From: DAOMNN01 sp050486545
Lineage (GTDB): Bacteria > Pseudomonadota > Gammaproteobacteria > Burkholderiales > Rhodocyclaceae
Assembly (NCBI GenBank): GCA_050486545.1
Contig: JBJHDM010000044.1
Coordinates: 1-29,051 of the forward strand
Length of the DNA: 29,051 nucleotides
Direction of reading: 5' to 3'
Part shown: positions 7,267-14,650 of the stretch, piece after piece
Layout: each line of letters opens with the position of its first letter
Position numbering within the stretch: position 1 is the first letter of the stretch
Position numbers and translations under genes: made by a program
The notes under the pieces: generated by a model
What the model saw: the letters and a program-made list of their open reading frames with translations, nothing else
Told to the model about the DNA's origin: nothing
The model's database searches: none

Positions 7267-8508
7267 TCACAGATAGTATCGTGCCGGGTCGATACCGTAC
7301 GCTCCTGCTGGGAGATCGGTTGCGATCTCCCTTTGCACGCCATTTGCAGTCGCCTCGGTCGATCGGAGATCGAGCTTCCACGGGGGCTCGCAGGCTCGCT
7401 TGCGGGCGTCGAGAATCACCATCACGGTCGGCTGGAAGCGCTGGGTACGGCCGTGCGTGAGCACGATGGCGACTTCTCCGCTTGTCAGCTCGACCAGACT
7501 GCCGACCGGGAACAGCCCGATGCAGTGTGCAAACTGCTCGACCAGCGCCGGGTTCAGGCCCCAGCGGGCGTTGTGACGCAGTTCGGCAAGTGCCTGGAAC
7601 GCACTTGCCGATGGAGAGCCGGAGCGGGGCGCAACCAGTTCTTCGTAACTGTCTACGATGGCGGCCATTCTTGCGTACGGACTCAACTGATTCGCGTGCA
7701 GGCCACGCGGGTAACCGCTTCCATCCTCACGCTCATGGTGTTGCGAGACGATGGCACGGACACCCTCCGGAATGCCCTGCGTCTGATCGAGGACCTCCTC
7801 GCCGAGGGCGACGTGCTCCTTGATCCGCTGACGGCTGAGGGCATCGAGGCAGGCGTCGGGTACGAACAGCCGTGGCGGCAGGCGCAGCTTTCCGATGTCC
7901 ATCATCAACCCTCCCAGACCGAGTACCGAGAGTTCCTCGCCCGGCAGACCGAGATGGCGCCCGAGCGCCAGCAGGTGTACCGAAGCGCTGATGGCTTGGT
8001 CATACAACGCCTGCCCGGTACGTTTGAGGCGGGCGATGAGCAGGAGCGCGTCGGGGTTACGGACGATGCTCTCGCGCAGGGCCTCGGCGGCCTGCTGGGC
8101 AGCGCTCATGTCGAGCCGGGCATCGCGTTCCATGCCGACCCGGATCCGGTCGATCAGGACGTTCGCCATCTCATGGGCTTGACGTGCGGCGGGCAGTTCC
8201 TCCTCGACGGAGCACTGATCCACGTATACGGCACGACCGTGAAACGGCGAGCGCTCCTTCGGCTCCTCGGCGAGTGAACGACGCTGCGCCGCCATGTGTC
8301 GCTCTATGGCCAGGGGTTCGCTTTGCTCCACGTCTACGTGGACATGCTTGCAATGGCACGCCAGGCCGTCGATATCCTCCTGAGACTGGATCAGGATGCC
8401 CTGGAGCAGGTAGGGGGTCTCGAGCCACGGGCGGTCCAGACGGCTGACGTACATTCCCGGTTGCAGGGCATGAACGGGAAGTTCGAGGGTTTTCAGGCTG
8501 GACGCCAT
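7267..8508 (-). CDS. DUF3391 and degenerate HD-GYP domain protein
   Basis: The 413-residue protein starts with a DUF3391-type N-terminal domain (LQPGMYVSRLDRPWLETP, residues 15-32) and continues with an HD-GYP-fold domain at about 160-330, followed by an extra C-terminal part of about 80 residues. HD-GYP proteins hydrolyse cyclic-di-GMP using a metal centre. Here the first His of the fold is Gln171 and the HD dyad is Met203-Asp204 (LMMDIGK). His232, His257-His258-Glu259, the GYP motif (265-267) and Asp286 are kept, and the second Asp of the ADxxD-type motif is Glu289. Loss of two His ligands argues against normal catalysis; a binding or regulatory role is an inference. The ATG at 8508 fits the family start but has a weak ribosome site. 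Confidence 0.88.
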   Translation of the reverse strand: MASSLKTLELPVHALQPGMYVSRLDRPWLETPYLLQGILIQSQEDIDGLACHCKHVHVDVEQSEPLAIERHMAAQRRSLAEEPKERSPFHGRAVYVDQCSVEEELPAARQAHEMANVLIDRIRVGMERDARLDMSAAQQAAEALRESIVRNPDALLLIARLKRTGQALYDQAISASVHLLALGRHLGLPGEELSVLGLGGLMMDIGKLRLPPRLFVPDACLDALSRQRIKEHVALGEEVLDQTQGIPEGVRAIVSQHHEREDGSGYPRGLHANQLSPYARMAAIVDSYEELVAPRSGSPSASAFQALAELRHNARWGLNPALVEQFAHCIGLFPVGSLVELTSGEVAIVLTHGRTQRFQPTVMVILDARKRACEPPWKLDLRSTEATANGVQREIATDLPAGAYGIDPARYYL

Positions 8509-8593
8509 GCGCGTTCGGTCGGACGAGATCGTTCCATTCTAAACGTAAGCCGCGCCGCTCGTCCCGACACGGCTTGCTCTCGCCTCAACGTCG

Positions 8594-9961
8594 CTACCGA
8601 TCGACCGGTGGCCGGCGGGGGGTGGTGTCGCCGTCCGCCGGCATCAAGGGCAGTTCGACCACCGCTTCGAGCCCGCCGCCTTCGGCATTGCCGAGCGTGA
8701 GCGAACCGCCCTGGGCGCGGACCAGGTTGCGTGCGATCGCAAGCCCGAGTCCGGTTCCGCCGGTTTCGCGATTGCGCGAGGACTCGGTGCGGTAGAAGGG
8801 TTCGAAGACCTTCTCGAGTTCTTCCTCCGGCAGGCCGGGGCCGTAGTCGCGGATGCGGATGCGATGGTGCGCGGTGTCTTGTTCGAGCGTGACGTCCACG
8901 CGTGTTCCGAACTTCACCCCGTTCTCGATGAGGTTCCATAGCACCCGTCGAAGCGCGAGCGGTCGTGTGCGGCACGGCGACCGCATCGTGCCGGTGACGG
9001 ACACCTCCCATCCGAGCGGTCGAGCCTCCTCGGCCAGCGTATCCACGAGGGCGTCGAGGTCGACGGCGCTCAGGTCGGTCGGGGCATCGAGACTGCGTGC
9101 GAATTCCAGGCCTTCGCGGATGAGCGCCTGCATCGCATCGAGGTCGGACTGCACCTGGCTGCGCAGCCCTTCATCCTCGATCTGTTCGGCGCGCAGACGC
9201 AGCCGCGTGACCGGAGTCTGCAGGTCATGGGAGATTGCGGCGAGAATGCGCGTGCGCTCGCCGACGTATTCGCGGATTCGCTCCTGCATGCGGTTGAAGG
9301 CCGAGGCGGCGAGCGCCACTTCGCTCGGGCCGCCGGTGTCGAGGGGCGCGCGATCGGGATCCTTGCCGATCGCGTTGGCCGCCGCGGCCAGGCGCAGCAG
9401 GGGGCGCGTGGCTACGCGCACCGCGATCCACGCCAGCAGCGTAATGCCGGCGACCAGCGCGAACAGGGCCGCCAGGACCCGTTCCGGGGACAAGGGCGGT
9501 CGCGAGGTGGGCGTCTGGGGGACAGGCAGGCGGACGGTCAACACGCTCTCGTCGGACAGGCGGATCGCCGCCGCGAGGCGCCCGTGGGGCCCGCGTTCGC
9601 CCCGTTGGGGCAGGACGTAGAGCGCGACTTCGCGGTCGGGCTGGGCACGCTTGAGTGCCTGGACCAGTCCGAGGTGCTCGGGCAGGGGGCGGGCATCGGG
9701 CCCCGGCGGGACAAGCGAGATGCGCAGCCGCCGTCGGCCGAGCGCTTCGATCCACTCGCTGCGTTCCGCGGGAGAAAGCTGGTCGAGCACGTCGGCGGCC
9801 GCGGCGACCTCGCGAGCGAGTCCTTCGAACAGTACGTCGCGATCGAATCGGTCGCGCTCGCCGAGAAACAGGGCCGAACTGGTGGCCAGCACCGCAGCGA
9901 TCCCGATCAGCCAGATCAGCATCAGGCGGGCGAACAGGGTGCGGGGCCAGGGCAGCTTCAT
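8594..9961 (-). CDS. Membrane sensor histidine kinase (EnvZ-like architecture)
   Basis: The 455-residue inner-membrane kinase has a first transmembrane helix (about residues 10-33), a periplasmic sensor segment of about 125 residues, a second helix (about 161-184), a HAMP linker, a HisKA dimerisation domain with phosphoacceptor His245 in ISHDLQTP, and an HATPase_c domain with N-box NLIENG (343-348), G1 DYGPGLP and G2 GGTGLGLA (401-408). It should autophosphorylate and pass phosphate to the response regulator encoded just upstream. The ATG at 9961 overlaps the regulator's TGA by 4 bases, so the longer upstream reading frame is rejected. The ligand is unknown; ISHDLQTP and HAMP architecture resemble the EnvZ group, but I cannot assign an ortholog. 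Confidence 0.92.
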   Translation of the reverse strand: MKLPWPRTLFARLMLIWLIGIAAVLATSSALFLGERDRFDRDVLFEGLAREVAAAADVLDQLSPAERSEWIEALGRRRLRISLVPPGPDARPLPEHLGLVQALKRAQPDREVALYVLPQRGERGPHGRLAAAIRLSDESVLTVRLPVPQTPTSRPPLSPERVLAALFALVAGITLLAWIAVRVATRPLLRLAAAANAIGKDPDRAPLDTGGPSEVALAASAFNRMQERIREYVGERTRILAAISHDLQTPVTRLRLRAEQIEDEGLRSQVQSDLDAMQALIREGLEFARSLDAPTDLSAVDLDALVDTLAEEARPLGWEVSVTGTMRSPCRTRPLALRRVLWNLIENGVKFGTRVDVTLEQDTAHHRIRIRDYGPGLPEEELEKVFEPFYRTESSRNRETGGTGLGLAIARNLVRAQGGSLTLGNAEGGGLEAVVELPLMPADGDTTPRRPPVDR

Positions 9962-10710
9962 GGCTGGAGGTCGGTCGCCTCGACGGCGCAGGCGAGCACG
10001 TAGCCTTCGTTGCGCACCGTCTTGATGATGGAGGGCTCGCGCGCGTTGTCGCCGAGGCGCTGGCGCAGGCGGCTGACCAGCAGATCGATGGAGCGGTCGA
10101 AGACGTCGGCTTCCCGTCCCTGGGTGAGTTCCATCAGCTGGTCGCGGCTGAGTACGCGCTGGGGATGCGCGAGAAGGACGCCGAGGAGACGGAACTCCGC
10201 ACCGGTCAGGGAGACGACGGTTCCGGCAGGGTCGATCAGGTGACGGGCCACGGTATCGAGCTGCCACCCTGCAAAGCACAGGATGCGTCCGGCGCCGTGG
10301 TCCGGTTCGAGGTTGCGGGGCAGGGCTCGGGTACGGCGCAGGATGGCGCGAATGCGCGCGAGCAGTTCGCGGGGTACGAAGGGTTTCGGCAGGTAGTCGT
10401 CGGCCCCCATCTCGAGCCCGATGATCCGGTCCATGTCCTCGCTTCGCGCGGTCAGCATGAGCACCGGGGTGGCGGCCTGCGGCCCGCCGGCGGCACGCAG
10501 GTTCCGGCAGAGGGTCAGTCCGTCCTCGCCCGGCATCATGATGTCGAGCACGACCAGGTCGACCTGGTGGCGGGAGAGTGCCTCCTTCATTTCCCGCCCG
10601 TTGGCTGCCGTGGTGCAGCGCAGTCCCTGCCGCGTCAGGTACTCCGCGATCAGTGTGCGGATCTCGCGGTCATCGTCGACGATCAGGATGTGGTCGTTGG
10701 CATGGTTCAT
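9958..10710 (-). CDS. OmpR-family response regulator
   Basis: A 250-residue two-domain DNA-binding regulator. The receiver domain (about residues 7-120) has the acidic pair Asp12-Asp13, phosphoacceptor Asp56 in VVLDIMMP, Thr87 and Lys109 (LPKPF). The C-terminal winged-helix domain (about 145-245) has the typical LTGAEFRLL, SRDQLMEL, DRSIDLLVSRLRQRL and RNEGYVL stretches. It is translationally coupled to the sensor kinase gene (ATGA overlap), forming a complete two-component system. It lies 37 bases behind proB on the same strand, so read-through from the obgE-proB unit is possible. Targets cannot be inferred. Confidence 0.93.
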   Translation of the reverse strand: MNHANDHILIVDDDREIRTLIAEYLTRQGLRCTTAANGREMKEALSRHQVDLVVLDIMMPGEDGLTLCRNLRAAGGPQAATPVLMLTARSEDMDRIIGLEMGADDYLPKPFVPRELLARIRAILRRTRALPRNLEPDHGAGRILCFAGWQLDTVARHLIDPAGTVVSLTGAEFRLLGVLLAHPQRVLSRDQLMELTQGREADVFDRSIDLLVSRLRQRLGDNAREPSIIKTVRNEGYVLACAVEATDLQP

Positions 10711-10747
10711 CCGTCGGCGCCTGGATTGAGGTGGACGCTTCGGACGC

Positions 10748-11863
10748 TCAGCACCCGATCATGTTGTCCCGGTGGATCAATTCGGGCTGATCGACGTAAC
10801 CGAGAATCCGCTCGATTTCCTTGCTCGAGTGCCGTGCGATGCGCCGGCATTCCGAACTGCTGTAATTGACCAGGCCGCGGGCGACCTCCTCACCGGCCGA
10901 GGTGCGGCAGGCGACCGCGGCGCCGCGTTCGAAGTCGCCCTGCACGTCGACCACGCCGACCGGCAGCAGGCTGCGCCCGGTGCGCAGGGCGGCGAGGGCG
11001 CCGTCGTCGATGATCAGGCTTCCGGCCAGCTGAAGGTGGTCCGCAAGCCACTGCTTGCGTGCCCCGATCCGCGAGTTCGATGCGTACAGCAGCGTGCCGA
11101 GCGGCTCGGCGCTTGCAAGCCGGATCAGCGCATCGGGCTCGCGGCCGTTGGCGATGTACGTGTGGGCGCCGCTGCGTGCCGCACGCTGCGCCGCACGGAT
11201 CTTGGTGATCATCCCGCCCTTGCTGATGCCGCTGCCCGCGCCCCCGGCCATGGCCTCGAAGGCGCGATCCTCGGCGCGGCCTTCGGAGACGAGCGTCGCC
11301 TGCGGATGGCTGCGCGGATCGGCGGTGAACAGCCCTTGCTGATCGGTGAGGATGATCAGCGCATCGGCTTCGACCAGGTTGGCGACCAGCGCGCCGAGTG
11401 TGTCGTTGTCGCCGAACTTGATCTCGTCGGTGACGATCGTGTCGTTCTCGTTGATGATCGGCACGACCCCGAGTTCGAGCAGGGTCGTCAGGGTCGAGCG
11501 TGCATTGAGATAGCGTCGCCGGTCGGCCAGGTCTTCATGGGTCAGCAGGATCTGCGCGGTGTGCAGGCCGTGGTGCGAAAAAGCGTCTTCGTAGGCTTCG
11601 ACCAGCCCCATCTGCCCGACCGCGGCGGCGGCCTGAAGCTTGTGCATCTCGTGCGGACGCCGGGCCCATCCGAGGCGCTGCATGCCGGCCGCGATGGCAC
11701 CGGAAGAGACCAGCGCGACATGCTTGCCGGCCGCACGCAACTGGGCGATCTGGCGCGCCCAGTCCGCCATCGCGGCCTTGTCCAGGCCGGCGCCGTTGTT
11801 CGTCACGAGCGCACTGCCGACCTTGACGACGAGGCGGCGGGCAGTGCGGATCTTCTCTCTCAT
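10748..11863 (-). CDS. proB: Glutamate 5-kinase
   Basis: ProB phosphorylates glutamate to gamma-glutamyl phosphate, the first committed step of proline synthesis, and is usually feedback-inhibited by proline. The 371-residue protein has an amino-acid-kinase domain (VVKVGSALVT near residue 12, LVSSGAIAAG near 52, NENDT near 137, GTGGMxTK-like region as SGISKGGMITK near 213) and a C-terminal PUA domain (about 280-365), the long form of the enzyme. Its ATG overlaps the obgE TGA by 4 bases, a common obgE-proB arrangement in betaproteobacteria. proA is not in the window. Confidence 0.96.
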   Translation of the reverse strand: MREKIRTARRLVVKVGSALVTNNGAGLDKAAMADWARQIAQLRAAGKHVALVSSGAIAAGMQRLGWARRPHEMHKLQAAAAVGQMGLVEAYEDAFSHHGLHTAQILLTHEDLADRRRYLNARSTLTTLLELGVVPIINENDTIVTDEIKFGDNDTLGALVANLVEADALIILTDQQGLFTADPRSHPQATLVSEGRAEDRAFEAMAGGAGSGISKGGMITKIRAAQRAARSGAHTYIANGREPDALIRLASAEPLGTLLYASNSRIGARKQWLADHLQLAGSLIIDDGALAALRTGRSLLPVGVVDVQGDFERGAAVACRTSAGEEVARGLVNYSSSECRRIARHSSKEIERILGYVDQPELIHRDNMIGC

Positions 11864-12999
11864 GGTTCGTCGGTCGAAGTGCTCCGTGCGGCGGCATCGC
11901 CGTCACGAGGGGTGGGTTCGTCGTTCGCTGCGGGGTCCACGGCGTCGGCCCGGGCCGCATTTGCCGCCTTTTCGGCTTCGAGGCGTGCGCGCTCGGCGTC
12001 GAGCCGGTCCTGGATCGCGAACACCAGCTCCCGGCAGCCGTCGCCCTTCAGCGCTGAGATCTCGAAATGCCGTTCGACCTCGCCATAGGCAGCGAGGAAG
12101 CCCTCGACGCGGGCCGCGCGCTCGTCTTCAGGGATCAGGTCGATCTTGTTCAGCACCAGCCAGCGCGGCTTTTCGAACAGCGCCTGGTCGTACTTGCGCA
12201 ACTCGTCGACGATGGCGCGGGCTTCGTGCACGGGGTCCGCGTCGGGGTCGAACGGCGCGAGGTCGACCAGATGCAGCAGCAGGTGCGTGCGCTGCAGGTG
12301 GCGCAGGAACTGGTGGCCCAGCCCGGCCCCCTCGGCAGCGCCTTCGATCAGGCCCGGGATGTCGGCGATGACGAAGCTGCGGGCGTCGGTGGTGCGAACC
12401 ACGCCGAGGCTGGGATGCAGCGTCGTGAAAGGGTAGTCCCCGACCTTGGGACGGGCTGCGGAAACTGCGCGAATGAAGGTCGACTTGCCGGCGTTCGGCA
12501 TGCCCAGCAGGCCGACGTCAGCCAGCACCTTGAGTTCGAGACGCAGGTTCCTGCGCTCGCCTTCCTCGCCCAGCGTGCGCTTGCGCGGTGCGCGGTTGAC
12601 GCTGGACTTGAAGTGGATATTGCCCAGCCCGCCCTTGCCGCCGCGGGCGATGCGCACCTGCTTGCCGTCCTCGTCGAGATCGGCAATCAGTTCCCCGGTG
12701 TCGAGGTCGCTGATCACCGTACCCACCGGCATGCGCAGCACGATGTCCTCGCCGCCCTTGCCGTAGCAGTCCTTGCTGGCGCCGTTCTCGCCGCGCTGGG
12801 CGCGAAAGATGCGCGTATAGCGGAAATCGATCAGCGTGTTGAGGTTGCGGTCGGCCACGGCATAGACGCTGCCGCCGCGACCGCCGTCGCCACCGTCCGG
12901 ACCGCCGCGCGGCACGAACTTCTCGCGCCGGAAGGAAGCGCTGCCGTTTCCGCCGTCGCCTGCGATCACTTCGATGCGCGCTTCGTCAAAGAATTTCAT
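11860..12999 (-). CDS. obgE: Obg/CgtA family GTPase
   Basis: ObgE is an essential ribosome-associated GTPase involved in 50S assembly and stress responses. The 379-residue protein has the glycine-rich Obg fold (residues 1-158, including GDGGNG and RGGPDGGDGGRGG), then the G domain with G1 GMPNAGKS (166-173), G3 DIPG (213-216) and G4 NKID (284-287), and a short, acidic and Ala-rich variable tail. The start at 12999 matches the conserved MKFFDEA N-terminus. It follows rplU-rpmA, but a strong terminator at 13023-13053 lies between, so it needs either read-through or its own promoter, which I could not identify in the 73-base gap. Confidence 0.96.
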   Translation of the reverse strand: MKFFDEARIEVIAGDGGNGSASFRREKFVPRGGPDGGDGGRGGSVYAVADRNLNTLIDFRYTRIFRAQRGENGASKDCYGKGGEDIVLRMPVGTVISDLDTGELIADLDEDGKQVRIARGGKGGLGNIHFKSSVNRAPRKRTLGEEGERRNLRLELKVLADVGLLGMPNAGKSTFIRAVSAARPKVGDYPFTTLHPSLGVVRTTDARSFVIADIPGLIEGAAEGAGLGHQFLRHLQRTHLLLHLVDLAPFDPDADPVHEARAIVDELRKYDQALFEKPRWLVLNKIDLIPEDERAARVEGFLAAYGEVERHFEISALKGDGCRELVFAIQDRLDAERARLEAEKAANAARADAVDPAANDEPTPRDGDAAARSTSTDEP

Positions 13000-13022
13000 C
13001 GGGTTCGTCGTCGTTCAAAAGC

Positions 13023-13053
13023 AAAAAAGCCCTACCGCAAGGATAGGGCTTTT
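13023..13053 (-). terminator. Intrinsic terminator after rplU-rpmA
   Basis: On the minus strand AAAAGCCCTA (rc of 13044-13053) pairs with TAGGGCTTTT (rc of 13025-13034) around a 9-base loop, and the stem runs into six T residues (rc of 13023-13028). It lies 20 bases after the rpmA stop and 24 bases before the obgE start. This is the best-formed terminator in the window. Confidence 0.85.
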
Positions 13054-13072
13054 CGATGCCGGAAAGGCGCGA

Positions 13073-13336
13073 TCAGGCCGCTTCGGGCACGATCGTGACG
13101 GTACGGCGCTTCGTGGGGCCCTTCACCGAGAACTGGACGGTGCCGTTCTTCAGCGCGAACAGGGTGTGATCCTTGCCGATGCCGACATTCTCGCCCGGGT
13201 GGTACTGGGTGCCGCGCTGGCGAACGAGAATGTTGCCGGCGAGCACGGCCTGGCCGCCGTAGCGCTTGACGCCGAGGCGCTTTGATTCGGAGTCGCGGCC
13301 GTTGCGGGAACTGCCGCCTGCCTTTTTGTGTGCCAT
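13073..13336 (-). CDS. rpmA: 50S ribosomal protein L27
   Basis: The 87-residue protein is bL27 of the large subunit, whose N-terminus reaches the peptidyl-transferase centre. It begins MAHKKAGGSSRNGRDS and contains KRYGGQ, ILVRQRGT and GKDHTLFAL, all typical. The N-terminus starts directly with the mature form; there is no cleavable Firmicutes-type extension. It lies 18 bases behind rplU in the usual rplU-rpmA operon and is followed by an intrinsic terminator. Confidence 0.98.
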   Translation of the reverse strand: MAHKKAGGSSRNGRDSESKRLGVKRYGGQAVLAGNILVRQRGTQYHPGENVGIGKDHTLFALKNGTVQFSVKGPTKRRTVTIVPEAA

Positions 13337-13354
13337 GACGAATACCCTCCTGCG

Positions 13355-13666
13355 TCAGCCCGAGATCGCTTCGATGCGAAGCTCGGTGTAGTTCTGGCGA
13401 TGGCCCTGGTGCTTCTGGTAGTGCTTGCGCCGGCGCATCTTGAAAATCTTGATCTTGTCGTGACGGCCGTGGGACACCACGGTGGCCTTCACTTCGGCAC
13501 CCGAGACCACCGGCGTGCCGATCTTGACCGACTCGCCCTCGCCGACCATCAGAACCTGGTCGAGAGTGATTTCGGAGCCCACGTCAGCCGGTATCTGTTC
13601 TACCTTGATCTTTTGGCCGGCGGCAACGCGATACTGCTTGCCCCCGGTTTTTATCACCGCGTACAT
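13355..13666 (-). CDS. rplU: 50S ribosomal protein L21
   Basis: The 103-residue bL21 has the same length as E. coli L21 and shows MYAVIKTGGKQYRV at the start and the basic RRRKHYQKHQGHRQ region near the C-terminus that binds 23S rRNA. The ATG at 13666, not the in-frame one 48 bases upstream, matches the conserved N-terminus and has a GGAG ribosome site (rc of 13674-13677). A sigma70-like promoter lies about 40 bases upstream at 13706-13734. Confidence 0.98.
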   Translation of the reverse strand: MYAVIKTGGKQYRVAAGQKIKVEQIPADVGSEITLDQVLMVGEGESVKIGTPVVSGAEVKATVVSHGRHDKIKIFKMRRRKHYQKHQGHRQNYTELRIEAISG

Positions 13667-13705
13667 GGTGTTGCTCCAGTTGATGGGTTTTGCAAAGAAT
13701 CGCGC

Positions 13706-13734
13706 ATTCTGCACGGTCAGGGCAATTCAGTCAA
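13706..13734 (-). promoter_or_regulatory. Predicted sigma70 promoter of rplU-rpmA
   Basis: On the minus strand TTGACT (13729-13734) is followed after exactly 17 bases by CAGAAT (13706-13711). The predicted transcript begins near 13699, giving a leader of about 33 bases before the rplU ATG. The -35 is a 5/6 match and the -10 a 4/6 match to consensus. Confidence 0.6.
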
Positions 13735-13836
13735 GAATCCGGTTCGGTCGCGACCCATCCGTCCCCGTGTCGATTCGTCCGTTCGTGTCTGCGCCGACTG
13801 CACTTGCCGCCGAGCGGTATTGAGATGAATTCAAGG

Positions 13837-13865
13837 GTGACATCGGCGGTCGCGAGGACTAGAAT
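13837..13865 (+). promoter_or_regulatory. Predicted sigma70 promoter of the glycolate oxidase operon
   Basis: GTGACA (13837-13842) and TAGAAT (13860-13865) are each 5/6 matches to consensus and are separated by exactly 17 bases. Transcription would start near 13872, inside the palindrome TTGTCAGACAA. It diverges from the rplU promoter about 100 bases away. Confidence 0.6.
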
Positions 13866-13871
13866 GCAAAT

Positions 13872-13882
13872 TTGTCAGACAA
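13872..13882. promoter_or_regulatory. FadR-type operator palindrome upstream of the regulator gene
   Basis: TTGTCAGACAA is a perfect inverted repeat (TTGTC-A-GACAA) that fits the general FadR-subfamily operator pattern TNGTNNNACNA. It overlaps the predicted transcription start, 21 bases before the TTG start of the FadR/GntR regulator gene, a position suited to repression and autoregulation. Pattern match and location are seen; binding is inferred. Confidence 0.55.
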
Positions 13883-13903
13883 CTTGACCTGCGGGGGCGT
13901 GGC

Positions 13904-14650
13904 TTGAAGACCAATGGGACTTCGCGGTTGAGCGACCGCGTGGCACGGCAACTCGAGGAGTGGATCAGTCACGAGCGGCTCGCGCCCGGTGCGCAACTGC
14001 CGACCGAGAAGGTGCTGTGCGAGCGCTTCGGGGTCAGTCGGGCCGTTATACGCGAAGCGATCTCCCGGCTCAAGGCCGACGGTTGCGTGCGTACCCGGCA
14101 GGGGTCCGGGGCCTACGTGGCGGCCTTGCCGGGGCAGGGCAGTTTTCGTCTCGTCGGAGATCCTTCCGGGGCGGACGGCAGCTTGCCGCGCGAGGTGTCC
14201 GACGTGTTCGAACTGCGCTACCTGATCGAGACGGGGTCGGCCGCCCTGGCCGCCATGCGCCGCAACGCCGAGGATCTGGAGCGCATGCGCCAGGCACTCG
14301 AGCGGATGAACGAGGCGCTCGAGTCGGGCGGGGATGCCGTGGCCGACGACGATGCGTTTCACGTGGCGGTCGCCGCGGCGACGCGTAACCCTCAGGTCGA
14401 GCGTTTCCAGGGATTCATGGCCCGGCACCTGTCGGAGTCGCGGGCGCCGACCTGGAGTACGTCGGGACATTTCAAGGGCTGGGCAGAGCAGGCGCAGGAG
14501 GAGCATCAGCGCATCTTCGACGCGATCGCCGCCGGGGATCCGCTGGCAGCGCGCGAGGCGGCTGCGGCCCATCTGATTCGTGCGGCCAGACGTCTGGGCC
14601 TGGATCCGCAAAGCTGGGAAGTCGCCGACAACTGGGAGATCGAGCGATGA
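13904..14650 (+). CDS. FadR-subfamily GntR regulator, probable glycolate operon regulator (GlcC/LldR-like)
   Basis: A 248-residue transcription factor with an N-terminal GntR winged helix (about residues 8-72, with LPTEKVLCERFGVSRAVIREA) and a C-terminal FCD ligand domain. The FCD metal-site pattern is visible as Asp149-x3-His153, His201 and His223 (His-x21-His), typical of FadR-subfamily proteins that bind carboxylates such as lactate or glycolate. The start is TTG at 13904, preceded by a GGGGG run; no in-frame ATG or GTG lies nearby. The TGA overlaps the glcD ATG, so it is the first gene of the glcDEF operon. It probably controls its own operon through the palindrome at 13872-13882. GlcC is the best guess from context; LldR or PdhR types cannot be excluded. 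Confidence 0.88.
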   Translation: MKTNGTSRLSDRVARQLEEWISHERLAPGAQLPTEKVLCERFGVSRAVIREAISRLKADGCVRTRQGSGAYVAALPGQGSFRLVGDPSGADGSLPREVSDVFELRYLIETGSAALAAMRRNAEDLERMRQALERMNEALESGGDAVADDDAFHVAVAAATRNPQVERFQGFMARHLSESRAPTWSTSGHFKGWAEQAQEEHQRIFDAIAAGDPLAAREAAAAHLIRAARRLGLDPQSWEVADNWEIER

